54,619 bases of DNA, taken from positions 1 to 54,619 of the forward strand of contig NZ_BOPZ01000025.1 in the NCBI RefSeq assembly GCF_018332455.1. The letters are read 5' to 3'. The translations under genes were made by a program, and so were the position numbers. Below, one piece after another: positions 8,654 through 16,352 of the stretch (position 1 is the first letter of the stretch; every line of letters starts with the position of its first letter). The notes beneath the pieces were generated by a model. That model did not search any database and was not told where the DNA came from. It was given only the letters and a program-made list of their open reading frames with translations. The DNA is from Clostridium polyendosporum (lineage in GTDB: Bacteria > Bacillota > Clostridia > Clostridiales > Clostridiaceae).

Positions 8654-9316
8654 ATGATGAGAGCTATAAATTATTTAAAACTAGATATTAGAATTATGAG
8701 AGGTACATTAAAATATTTAGTGTTAGTTCCATTAGTATTTATTTTCTTAACTTTAAAAGATTCATCTGCTATGGGCTTGGGATACTTATTTTTCTTTTTA
8801 ATCATAATTGCAGCAACCCCATTTACTGTTGAAAGTAACGAAAAATGCGATAAGATGTATTATATGCTTCCTTCTAAAATTTCAAGTATGGTTCTAGGCA
8901 GGTTTTTATATTTAATTAGTACGATTCTTATTGTTTGGATAATAGATGGAAGTGTAATGATGTATCTTTATAACACAAATACATTGAGTGCGTTGGAAGC
9001 TATAGCAATTTGCTTATCAGGAGCAGTAGCTACTATAGTTTGCTTCTGTCAATATCCTATATATTATAAATTTGGTATAGAAAAAGGTAAGATTTTATCT
9101 GCGTTATTATATACGGTACCTGCATTTATTATATTCGCATTGCCTTCAGTTTTAAGCAGTAGTAGTATTTTAACACCTCAATTTTTGGATAGAGTTTTAG
9201 CTTTAACTATGAGTAATAAAATTAGTCTATCGCTTTTAGTCGTAGTAATTATTAGTATTATAGGCATTGTATCATACTTATTTTCATGCTCTATTTGTCA
9301 AAGAAAAGAGATATAA
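8654..9316 (+). CDS. ABC-2 type permease of the GntR/ABC operon
   Basis: 220 residues with about six membrane segments and no binding-protein domain, as in YtrC/BcrB-like ABC-2 permeases. It begins 2 nt after the ATPase stop; either of two adjacent ATGs could be used after the GGGGG site. The last ~75 codons and ~190 bp downstream are duplicated at 14092-14509, where they form a headless copy. The operon ends in the terminator at 9360-9388. Confidence 0.88.
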   Translation: MMRAINYLKLDIRIMRGTLKYLVLVPLVFIFLTLKDSSAMGLGYLFFFLIIIAATPFTVESNEKCDKMYYMLPSKISSMVLGRFLYLISTILIVWIIDGSVMMYLYNTNTLSALEAIAICLSGAVATIVCFCQYPIYYKFGIEKGKILSALLYTVPAFIIFALPSVLSSSSILTPQFLDRVLALTMSNKISLSLLVVVIISIIGIVSYLFSCSICQRKEI

Positions 9317-9359
9317 TGTTTAGTATATACTGTATGTAGAAGTATAAATCTAAAAATTT

Positions 9360-9388
9360 TGCCCCCTCTCACTTTTAGGGGCATTTTT
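9360..9388 (+). terminator. Terminator of the GntR/ABC operon
   Basis: Stem TGCCCC/GGGGCA followed by five T. A slightly decayed copy occurs at about 14369-14396. Confidence 0.8.
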
Positions 9389-9476
9389 ACGTAAAAATCA
9401 TAATTCTGAGTATCAATACATCTTTCTATCAAAGCACACATGGAGACGGCCTTAAGGTTACAAAGAAAATATAGTT

Positions 9477-9504
9477 GAACCCTGATTTTATCAGGGTTCT
9501 TTTT
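9477..9504 (+). terminator. Terminator after the repeat core
   Basis: Stem GAACCCTGA/TCAGGGTTC, 5-nt loop, T run. It follows the repeat core at 9411-9458, so core plus terminator could be a small transcription unit. The copy at 14475-14500 is present but shortened. Confidence 0.8.
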
Positions 9505-9613
9505 ATACAGAAACATGTATCTACCCTAAGACGAGGTTAGGAAACATTATTTTTCTGTGTTATAACATTTAATACGAGGTAGATTACATGTCTGAGATAA
9601 CTATAAAAAATAT

Positions 9614-10156
9614 CTAATTCTCTAGATATCTATATAATGTAGATTTGCTAATTCCAGTTTCATTTTTTATTTCAGAGAGACTATATTTCTTACTTTGATA
9701 CATAGCAATAGCACGTTTTACATTTTCATCAGGTTTTCTTGGTCGTCCTGTAGTGATTCCTTTTTGTTTTGCTTCATATAATCCTTTTTTTGTTTTTTCG
9801 CTTATTACATCGCTTTGAAATTCAACAAGGTGTTTTACAATATCAGTGAAATGATATCCAGTAGTATTACTTGTATCAATCCCTTCAGTAAGAGATTGAA
9901 AATAAGCACCTTTCGTATTAATTATTTCTAATAACTCGACTAAATGACGTGTTGAATCAGCTAACGTAAAAAGTTTTGTAACGACTATTTTATCACCTTT
10001 TTTAAGGATGCTTAACATATTTTTTAGTTGAGTTCTTTTTTTTGCTGATGAATGTTCCTCTGAAATGATTGTTGTACAATTTGCTTTTTTTAAGTTCTTT
10101 AGTTGATCTTCACATTTCAAATCTTCTTGATATGGTCTCATATATCCAATTAACAT
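9614..10156 (-). CDS. Serine-recombinase-like protein lacking the usual catalytic serine
   Basis: 180 residues with the layout of a small resolvase/invertase: N-terminal catalytic-like domain to about residue 130, then GRPRKPDENVKRAI and a C-terminal helix-turn-helix (SLSEIKNETGISKSTLYRYLEN). Active enzymes read Y-x-R-V-S-T near residue 6; here the stretch is GYMRPYQEDLKCEDQ, with Tyr where Ser is expected. The later arginine region (STRHLVELL) is kept. It may bind DNA without recombining it, or use a different residue. AGGAGAG ribosome site. It is the first gene inside the segment bracketed by the 430-bp repeats and is divergent from the SulP gene. Confidence 0.85.
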   Translation of the reverse strand: MLIGYMRPYQEDLKCEDQLKNLKKANCTTIISEEHSSAKKRTQLKNMLSILKKGDKIVVTKLFTLADSTRHLVELLEIINTKGAYFQSLTEGIDTSNTTGYHFTDIVKHLVEFQSDVISEKTKKGLYEAKQKGITTGRPRKPDENVKRAIAMYQSKKYSLSEIKNETGISKSTLYRYLEN

Positions 10157-10217
10157 AGATGCTCTCCTAGTATTTAAGATGTTTCTTTTATTATACCATA
10201 ATTTTTTTTATAAAATG

Positions 10218-10245
10218 GGTTCCAAAATGGTTCCGTTTTGGGATC
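10218..10245. promoter_or_regulatory. Imperfect dyad between recombinase-like and SulP genes
   Basis: GGTTCCAAAA and TTTTGGGATC form an 8-of-10 dyad in the divergent intergenic region. It could bind the recombinase-like protein, but nothing else supports that. Confidence 0.35.
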
Positions 10246-10332
10246 GTATGTGTTAAACTATTTTTAATGTGTGGCAAACTTGAGTTTTATAAGAGTTAAA
10301 AGTAAAAAATAATAGAGTGAGGTGTATAAAAA

Positions 10333-11796
10333 ATGATTGAGAAGTTAAAAACAGAATGGTTTTCAAATGTTAGAGGGGATATCCTTGCTGGGATTGTTGT
10401 AGCATTAGCATTAATTCCAGAAGCAATTGCATTTTCCATTATTGCAGGAGTAGATCCAATGGTTGGATTATATGCATCTTTTTGTATTGCAGTTATCATT
10501 GCGTTTGTAGGTGGTCGTCCTGGAATGATTTCGGCGGCAACCGGTGCGATGGCACTACTAATGGTTCCTTTAGTAAAAGAACATGGACTGAATTATTTGT
10601 TAGCAGCAACAATATTAACAGGTATTATACAAGTGATTTTTGGTGTATGTAAAATAGCAAAATTAATGAAATTTATTCCACGAGCTGTCATGATTGGTTT
10701 TGTAAATGCATTAGCAATTTTAATTTTCATGGCTCAGGTACCACATTTTATCGGAATTTCTAACATGACATATATTTTTGTAGTAATTACATTGATGATT
10801 GTTTACATATTACCTAAATTTATTAAGTCTATTCCAGCGCCATTGATAGCTATCATTTTGTTAACAGCTGTCTCTATTTTTATGAATCTAGACTTACGAA
10901 CAGTTGGAGACTTAGGATCTATCACAAGATCGCTGCCTAAGTTTTTTATTCCAGATATTTCATTTTCTTTTGAAACATTAAAAATAATTTTTCCATATTC
11001 TATTGCTTTAGCGATTGTAGGTTTATTGGAGTCTTTATTAACATCATCAATTGTAGATGATATGACTGAAACAGAGAGCAATAAAAACAAAGAAGCTAGA
11101 GGTCAGGGAATTGCGAATATCATTACAGGTTTCTTTGGTGGTATGGCAGGTTGTGCAATGATTGGACAGTCTGTGATTAATGTTAAATCAGGGGGACGTG
11201 GTAGACTGTCCACTTTTGTGGCAGGAATATTTTTAATGTTTTTAATTATTGTATTAGGTGATTTAGTCGTGCAAATCCCAATGCCTGTTCTTGTAGGTAT
11301 TATGATTATGGTATCAATCGGTACGTTCGACTGGTCTTCGTTCTCTTATTTAAGGAATGCACCTAAAAGTGATGCTGCTGTTATGTTAGCAACAGTTATC
11401 ATTGTAGTTGCAACGCATGACTTATCAAAAGGTGTTATTGCAGGTGTTATATTAAGTGCACTATTCTTCGTTGCTAAAATTTCAAAGATACAAGTAATTG
11501 AACGAAAAGAAAATCAAAATATAATATTTGATATAAGAGGTCCATTATTTTTTGCATCTGTTCAAGGATTTGTAGAATCGTTTGATTTTACTACAAAGAA
11601 TACAAAGATTATTATTGATTTCTCCAATACACATATTTGGGATGATTCAGCTGTGGGAGCTATTGATAAAGTAGTCATTAAATATCATGAAAATAATAAT
11701 AAAGTCACTATTCTAGGTTTAAATGATTCTAGTAAAAGATTGGTAGATAGACTAGCTATATATAATAATCCAAATGTAAAATTAGCAGCACATTAA
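10333..11796 (+). CDS. SulP-family anion transporter with STAS domain
   Basis: 487 residues. About ten membrane segments begin with the SulP opening [20 protein letters not shown], contain the core [20 protein letters not shown], and end in a cytoplasmic STAS domain from about residue 400 ([22 protein letters not shown]). SulP proteins carry sulfate, bicarbonate or other anions across the membrane; the substrate is not decided by the sequence. A GAGGTG site precedes the ATG. The UspA gene follows 52 bp later in the same direction, and the pair shares one terminator at 12323. Confidence 0.92.
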   Translation: MIEKLKTEWFSNVRGDILAGIVVALALIPEAIAFSIIAGVDPMVGLYASFCIAVIIAFVGGRPGMISAATGAMALLMVPLVKEHGLNYLLAATILTGIIQVIFGVCKIAKLMKFIPRAVMIGFVNALAILIFMAQVPHFIGISNMTYIFVVITLMIVYILPKFIKSIPAPLIAIILLTAVSIFMNLDLRTVGDLGSITRSLPKFFIPDISFSFETLKIIFPYSIALAIVGLLESLLTSSIVDDMTETESNKNKEARGQGIANIITGFFGGMAGCAMIGQSVINVKSGGRGRLSTFVAGIFLMFLIIVLGDLVVQIPMPVLVGIMIMVSIGTFDWSSFSYLRNAPKSDAAVMLATVIIVVATHDLSKGVIAGVILSALFFVAKISKIQVIERKENQNIIFDIRGPLFFASVQGFVESFDFTTKNTKIIIDFSNTHIWDDSAVGAIDKVVIKYHENNNKVTILGLNDSSKRLVDRLAIYNNPNVKLAAH

Positions 11797-11848
11797 TATA
11801 GCATTAGAAATAGGTAAATATGTAATAATATATATTAGGGGTGGGTAA

Positions 11849-12268
11849 ATGTATAATAATATATTACTGGCTGTAGATGGATCAAAACATTCACTTCGAG
11901 CAACACAAGAAGCAATAAAAATTGCTTCATTAGCCAACAAATGTATGATTCAAGTTATAGTTGTGATTGATTTTTCACAATCAACGAGTGAGGTTCTTCA
12001 TGCTCAAGGAAAAGAAGAATTAGAATTGTCACGACGAAAGAAACTTTTACCTATTGAAGAAAAGCTAAAATCAAGTAATTTATCTTATCAAATTAAGATA
12101 TTACATGGAGAACCCGGTCCAACAATTGTAGACTACGCAAATAAAGGAAAGTTTGAGTTAGTTGTTGTAGGTAGTCGCGGTCTTAATTCATTGCAAGAAA
12201 TGGTATTGGGCAGCGTTAGTCATAAAGTAGCAAAAAGAGTTCAGTGTCCTGTTTTAATTGTGAAATAG
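11849..12268 (+). CDS. Universal stress protein, UspA family
   Basis: 139 residues with a single Usp domain. The start MYNNILLAVDGSKHS and the ATP-binding end VVGSRGLNSLQEMVLGSVS (G-x2-G-x9-G-S pattern) indicate the nucleotide-binding class. It lies directly downstream of the SulP gene after a GGGGTGGG site. SulP-UspA pairs are often co-regulated, with UspA as a small cytoplasmic modulator; that is inference here. A perfect terminator follows. Confidence 0.93.
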   Translation: MYNNILLAVDGSKHSLRATQEAIKIASLANKCMIQVIVVIDFSQSTSEVLHAQGKEELELSRRKKLLPIEEKLKSSNLSYQIKILHGEPGPTIVDYANKGKFELVVVGSRGLNSLQEMVLGSVSHKVAKRVQCPVLIVK

Positions 12269-12322
12269 AAACAACTATTTTAAATAAGCATTTTTAGAAC
12301 TAGTCCAAATTAGAAATGAATA

Positions 12323-12368
12323 AAAATCTCGATTTTGATGAATCTCCTTTCAAAATCGAGATTTTTTT
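12323..12368 (+). terminator. Terminator of the SulP-UspA unit
   Basis: Perfect 15-bp stem AAAATCTCGATTTTG/CAAAATCGAGATTTT (12323-12337/12351-12365) followed by T. Confidence 0.9.
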
Positions 12369-12385
12369 ATATCAATATAGTTTGA

Positions 12386-12545
12386 TTACATTTGTCTAGT
12401 AAGGCTTTGAGTAAGAATGCTTATAACAGTAACTATAAACCAAACCATAACACCTAGATTATAGGTTTAACCCCGGTTTTAAGCATTTTTTCAAGTCTGA
12501 ATTCAATCTAACTGCCGTAAGAGCCATGACTATCATAAACTTACG
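12386..12545 (-). pseudogene. YeiH-family (UPF0324) C-terminal remnant
   Basis: On the minus strand the sequence reads KFMIVMALTAVRLNSDLKK, then KPGLNL and a stop. In a shifted frame it continues LGVMVWFIVTVISILTQSL and ends RQM and stop. Together this is the last ~50 residues of a YeiH-type putative sulfate exporter, broken by a frameshift and without the ~280 N-terminal residues. It sits directly after the SulP-UspA terminator. Recognition is from the conserved MALTAxGLxxD motif. Confidence 0.65.
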
Positions 12546-12671
12546 TACTATATTTATATAATGAATAATATTAAAGGAAACAGAAATCAGATGAAATATC
12601 TTCGTAATAAATTGTATGTATTGGAGTAAACTAAAAATATTATTAAAATGAATATGCGAGGAGTGTATAAA

Positions 12672-13018
12672 ATGCTAAAGAGCATATTGTCACCTACTAC
12701 GCAAAGGGTCAGACTGCACACGAAAGAAAAGATAAATAAGAGAATTCAAAAGAAAACACAAAAGAATATTGAATATTACAAAACTAGAAGCAGGAAAGAA
12801 ATTATAGCCAGAATTGAAAACTTAGATAAAGAATGGGATATTGAAAGAGCTCTAGAGACTAACGCGGCTATTATTATTCTCCTTAGTGTTTTTCTAGGGA
12901 TTATTACTAATAAAATAGGTTGGATTATACTTATAGGTATTATTTCGGGATTTTTATTACAGCATGCACTTCAAGGATAGTGCCCTCCTATACCTATATT
13001 TCGCAGGATGGGTATAAG
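12672..13018 (+). pseudogene. DUF2892-type membrane protein interrupted by a Trp-to-stop change
   Basis: The intact part (ATG 12672 after GAGGAG) gives 102 residues: MLKSILSPTTQRVRLHTKEK, a basic helical stretch, then two membrane segments ending GFLLQHALQG and TAG at 12978-12980. The frame then continues CPPIPIFRRMGIR, the expected continuation (QGWCPPLPxxRRxGVRT) of the clostridial DUF2892 proteins I remember. TAG therefore replaces TGG for Trp. Homology fades after about 13018. The shortened product could still be made and inserted in the membrane. Confidence 0.7.
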
Positions 13019-13090
13019 ACAAGTTTTCCTCTGGAACATCTTCATGAATACCTAATTTTTAATATAACTCTTTTATTGCAGCAGTAGTAT
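13009..13090 (-). pseudogene. Possible remnant of a NapH-like 4Fe-4S protein C terminus
   Basis: The minus strand reads AAIKELY, a stop, then KLGIHEDVPEENLS. The intact polyferredoxin at 19347-20468 has DIKELYEKLDIPENVPEKT at the matching place. Only about 25 codons remain, with one in-frame stop, so the evidence is thin. Confidence 0.35.
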
Positions 13091-13238
13091 TTAGCTAAAT
13101 AAGTTTATAATAATCGATAATTAAAAGTAGTAATGATGATGTACAAACATGGAAAATGAAATGCAAATAAAGCGAGACTCACATTTTTACACTTAAACCA
13201 TACTATATTATTGAATTATTATTTTAGGAGGAATTATA

Positions 13239-13973
13239 GTGTACATTATGCCTAGGGCAGAAAATCCAACAATGTATAATCCACAATTACAAGAGGCGCT
13301 TGAAGGAGTAAAAAAGGGAGTTCAAGGTGAAAGAGAAGATGAGCTGTTTTATGAGTATCTCATAAGTGTGGCACCTACTGGAGAGGAAAAAGAAATTATA
13401 GCATCTATAAGAGACGATGAACGTAGACATAATAGATTGTTTAGAAGAATTTATAAGGATTTTACAGGAATGGAGGTTTCTGCTGGTGAAGAAGAAACTT
13501 TTGAAAGACCAGAATCATACCTGGATGGTATTAAAAAAGCTTTATTCGGAGAATTAAGAGCAGTAGAGAAGTATAGAGCAATTAGAAGAGGACTGCCTAT
13601 GGGTCCATATAAAGATATACTATTTGATATAATTACAGATGAACTAAAGCATTCCTCAAAATATAATTATCTATTTACACTAAATAGCAGCATGAACGTT
13701 CCATCTATGAATGGAAGTATAACACCGGATAAATCTAAATTTAGTCCCGATGACTGGGTAAGATATATTACTCCTTTAGTAAATCGTGCTTTAGCAGAAG
13801 CTAAAGAAGGAATTAACCCAGAGCACTTATATCAGGAATTTATTTTGTCAGGTGTCCTTGTAGGCTTGGGTAAGACTCCTCAAGAAGCAATTGAACAAGT
13901 TGAAGAATGGGAAAAAACTGGTATATCTCAACTACTTGCAAAGAGTAAGATGGGCAGAGGTTACTATTATTAA
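13239..13973 (+). CDS. Ferritin-like di-iron domain protein
   Basis: 244 residues. Two ferritin-like helix pairs with metal-ligand patterns: GEREDELFYEYL with DDERRHNRLF in the first half, and FGELRAVEKYR with DELKHSSKYNYLF in the second, i.e. E...ExxH twice. The C terminus is a separate helical region ending GRGYYY. Such proteins resemble rubrerythrin or coat-associated ferritin-like proteins. Start is a GTG 7 nt after TAGGAGG; the ATG nine bases later would be too far away. Monocistronic, with a terminator at 13995. Confidence 0.82.
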   Translation: MYIMPRAENPTMYNPQLQEALEGVKKGVQGEREDELFYEYLISVAPTGEEKEIIASIRDDERRHNRLFRRIYKDFTGMEVSAGEEETFERPESYLDGIKKALFGELRAVEKYRAIRRGLPMGPYKDILFDIITDELKHSSKYNYLFTLNSSMNVPSMNGSITPDKSKFSPDDWVRYITPLVNRALAEAKEGINPEHLYQEFILSGVLVGLGKTPQEAIEQVEEWEKTGISQLLAKSKMGRGYYY

Positions 13974-13994
13974 AACTATTTATGTTTTATATGT

Positions 13995-14026
13995 AAAAGG
14001 AGCTGTGAGCTGGCAGTTCCTTTTTC
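13995..14026 (+). terminator. Terminator after the ferritin-like gene
   Basis: Stem AAAAGGAGCTG/CAGTTCCTTTT with one G-U pair, 8-nt loop, T run. Confidence 0.8.
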
Positions 14027-14058
14027 TATAACTTTTAATAAAAAGTGGTAACTAGTAA

Positions 14059-14325
14059 ATGAGGATATCGCTTTTTATTAGAAGTGGTATTAAAGGTAAG
14101 ATTTTATCTGCATTATTATATACAGTACCTGCATTTATTATATTCGCATTGCCTTCAGTTTTAAGCAATAGTAGTATTTTAACACCTCAATTTTTGGATA
14201 GAGTTTTAGCTTTAACTATGAGTAATAAAATTAGTCTATCGCTTTTAGTAGTAGTAATTATTAGTATTATAGGCATTATATCATACTTATTTTCATGCTC
14301 TATTTGTCAAAGAAAAGAGATATAA
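14059..14325 (+). pseudogene. Headless duplicate of the ABC permease gene
   Basis: From GKILSALLYTVPAF to the stop the translation matches the last 75 residues of the permease ending at 9316, with very few changes. The first ~12 codons (MRISLFIRSGIK) are unrelated sequence and have no ribosome site. The copy cannot encode a working permease. It carries the operon's downstream terminators as well, showing that the duplication was at DNA level. Confidence 0.9.
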
Positions 14326-14509
14326 TGTTTAGTATATATTGTGCGTAGACGTATAAATCTAAAAATTTTGTCCCCTTTACTTTTAGGGGCACTTTTACAC
14401 AAAACTCATAATTCTGATCTTTGTATCAAAGCACACATGGAGATGGTCTTAAGGCTACAAAGAAAATGCAGTTGAACCCTGATTTTATCAGGTTTTTTTT
14501 ATACAGAAA
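14092..14509 (+). repeat. ~430-bp direct repeat, right copy
   Basis: Matches 9083-9513 with scattered substitutions and small deletions, including both terminators and the dispersed-repeat core. The reading frame is preserved although the copy is useless, so the duplication is fairly recent. Confidence 0.9.
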
Positions 14510-14620
14510 TCTATTGCCATAGGTGACTTAATAGCTTATGCAAATGAATATAAAGATTTCAATGAAGTCTATTTAAAATGTGGTAATCTATGTAGAACTG
14601 TCATAGATATTACAGAATAA
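14501..14620 (+). pseudogene. Short C-terminal remnant, possibly of a flavoprotein
   Basis: The open tail reads SIAIGDLIAYANEYKDF, then NEVYLKCGNLCRTVIDITE and a stop. IAIGDLIAYANE resembles the C-terminal FAD-binding end of some clostridial oxidoreductases, and a related scrap occurs at 29961-30071. It begins exactly where the duplicated DNA ends. Family assignment is weak. Confidence 0.3.
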
Positions 14621-14652
14621 AGATTAAAAGGAATATGGTGGAGAGTCAAACT

Positions 14653-14829
14653 ATGAATAAAAGTAATTTAGTAAGAATTGAACGCGTGGCACAAAACACC
14701 TTCAAGTTACTTACAGAACTTCTGAAGGAAGTTAAAGCTCTTAAAAAAAAGTCATCGGCTGAAGCTTTAGTAGCCGATCCGGGTTTTCGGAGTGATTGGG
14801 ATCGGATTAACAGGCGGACTCGGGGATGA
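14653..14829 (+). CDS. Small helical protein, first gene of a transferred pair
   Basis: 58 residues from the ATG 9 nt after GGTGGAG. Residues 1-40 form a lysine-rich amphipathic or coiled-coil helix (NLVRIERVAQNTFKLLTELL); the tail ADPGFRSDWDRINRRTRG is basic. The second half is distinctly richer in G+C than the surroundings, like the next gene. Its stop overlaps the next start (ATGA), so the two are translationally coupled and may form a complex. A chaperone or antitoxin-like role is only a guess. Confidence 0.7.
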   Translation: MNKSNLVRIERVAQNTFKLLTELLKEVKALKKKSSAEALVADPGFRSDWDRINRRTRG

Positions 14830-15923
14830 AGCAATTTATCCTGGTTGCTGGAGTTGACTATGAGTTCAAAGGCGTCGATTTCCGAGTGTTCTGCGACAAC
14901 CGCATGAAGCGCATCCTTCTTGCCAACAGGGTGAAAGAGGAAATGACGTTCAAGATCTTCGACTTTCGCCGAGGTGAAGTCGTGACCCACGATATTACCT
15001 ATCCGGGCGGCAAGCAGGCAACTAAGACCACTAAGCTGACACCCTCTCCCTTTAAGAGCATCTCCAGAGCCAACTATGACCGCTCTGTAAGTAGTAGTGG
15101 CGAAACGGACTATCGTTTCAAGGACGGACAGCGTAATACGATGTCCATCCTTGATATCTATAATGAAGTGCAACATATTGGTGCCAGTGCGCCTGGTACA
15201 CTCTTCGAGCTGAGCTTCTTTTCTCACTCCTGGATAGATGGACCGATTCTCGTCAACAGTTATGATGACGGCATAATGTATATCACTGTACCACCGTCCA
15301 CCACGCCAATGCCATTTGTCTTACCATCAGGTATGCGTGATCCAGACGACATGGACCCGAGAGCCGCCAAGGACTTCATCTCCCCGACGATGAATACCAC
15401 TGCGCTGAACAACTTCCAGAAGGCCTTTCACGGAAGAGGGTATATCTGGATCTGGGGATGCACGTTTCCCCTCCCAGTCCATGAGATCTTGGTTAAGATC
15501 GAGCATCATCCGTCGTACAAAGAGAGAGGTCTAACAGATGATGTGGTATTCAAGATCACGAACTTCAATGCAGCGCAAGCAGACTTTCTGGAAAGCTGGA
15601 TAAAGACTGAGCTGGGCGGACCGTTCCCCGACAAGAAGAAGATCGAGATCAAGTTCAAGTTCCTGAAGTACTTCTTTTGTAAGGTGACTAGAGCGAGCTA
15701 CACCTACCACATCGCCAGGAACGCCAAGGTAAAGGCGTATGGTGGGCTCATGGGTACGTATTCTGTTTACGACTCTGGATCGCTTCCATTAATGAGTGTG
15801 CACAAGGGATTTGTCCGGCATTTTAATTTCTATAAGAACTACCTTGGCTTTGCTTTCGATCCCGAGGGGCGGATGTATGGAGAGTATAAACCCGGTTTTA
15901 CTTGTACTGTTCCTAGGCCTTAG
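14826..15923 (+). CDS. Horizontally acquired protein with possible caspase-like His/Cys dyad
   Basis: 365 residues, about half G+C by eye against roughly 30% around it. There is no signal peptide or membrane segment. After a strand-like start (FILVAGVDYEFKGVDFR), a hydrophobic strand ends in SHSW (His134, in TLFELSFFSHSWIDGPIL), and about 75 residues later a second strand ends in GC (Cys212, in GRGYIWIWGCTF). Strand-SH and strand-GC spaced this way resemble clan CD (caspase-like) peptidases. RDPDDMDPRAAKDF lies between. The C-terminal ~150 residues are unassigned. I do not recognise a named family, and peptidase activity is inference. It is coupled to the 58-residue gene before it. Confidence 0.75.
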   Translation: MKQFILVAGVDYEFKGVDFRVFCDNRMKRILLANRVKEEMTFKIFDFRRGEVVTHDITYPGGKQATKTTKLTPSPFKSISRANYDRSVSSSGETDYRFKDGQRNTMSILDIYNEVQHIGASAPGTLFELSFFSHSWIDGPILVNSYDDGIMYITVPPSTTPMPFVLPSGMRDPDDMDPRAAKDFISPTMNTTALNNFQKAFHGRGYIWIWGCTFPLPVHEILVKIEHHPSYKERGLTDDVVFKITNFNAAQADFLESWIKTELGGPFPDKKKIEIKFKFLKYFFCKVTRASYTYHIARNAKVKAYGGLMGTYSVYDSGSLPLMSVHKGFVRHFNFYKNYLGFAFDPEGRMYGEYKPGFTCTVPRP

Positions 15924-15943
15924 ACTTGTCAAGTATTAATTCA

Positions 15944-16264
15944 CTAAGTATTGGTTGAAGGGCTTTTAACTTTCAGTATATTATTCTCACATTCGATAAT
16001 TTCGAGATTTTGTTTGTCCTCATCAACAGATACTTGTAAGTTATGTGAGTTTTTCATTTGCCATTGACCTTTAGACACTTCATTTACATCAGCTGAACCA
16101 ATATTAGTTTTTATGAAGGTTCCGTCATGCCTAAATTCCATGCCACTTCGACCACGGGAAGGTGGGAAATTGAAAGGCTCTGGTCTAAATACCATTATGT
16201 CATCCTTATCCTCTTCGAAGGAATGACGCCATTTTTGATAAAGCTCATTAGGTACGTGGTTCAT
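15944..16264 (-). CDS. Small calycin/lipocalin-like hypothetical protein
   Basis: 106 residues from the ATG at 16264, which is 9 nt after AAAGG; the ATG at 16273 touches that site and is less likely. It is soluble with no signal. The core WRHSFEEDKDDIMVFRPE, FNFPPSRGRSGMEF and DGTFI...GQWQM suggests a small beta-barrel of lipocalin-like type with a conserved RGR loop. It lies 88 bp downstream of the M43 protease gene on the same strand, separated by a hairpin. It could be an inhibitor or partner of that protease, which is speculation from context only. Confidence 0.65.
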   Translation of the reverse strand: MNHVPNELYQKWRHSFEEDKDDIMVFRPEPFNFPPSRGRSGMEFRHDGTFIKTNIGSADVNEVSKGQWQMKNSHNLQVSVDEDKQNLEIIECENNILKVKSPSTNT

Positions 16265-16305
16265 ATTTTTCATCCTTTCTTTTTATAAGATTATAAGTAA
16301 GGAGA

Positions 16306-16345
16306 CAAGATGGATACTCTCTAGCGAAGAGATATAGCCATCTTG
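16306..16345 (-). other. Hairpin between protease and calycin-like genes
   Basis: CAAGATGG/CCATCTTG with further pairing inside. No U run follows on either strand, so it may be a processing or stabilising structure rather than a terminator. Confidence 0.5.
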
Positions 16346-16352
16346 CAGCACT

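Larger units (their letters stand above)
9083..9513 (+). repeat. ~430-bp direct repeat, left copy
   Basis: Covers the 3' third of the permease gene, its terminator, the dispersed-repeat core (9411-9458) and a second terminator. It aligns with 14092-14509 with only scattered substitutions. The two copies bracket 4.6 kb. Confidence 0.9.

Noticed and set aside
14646-15227. Long minus-strand frame opposite the GC-rich gene
   Set aside because: Antisense shadow caused by higher G+C. The + frame has coupling to the upstream gene and a more plausible fold.
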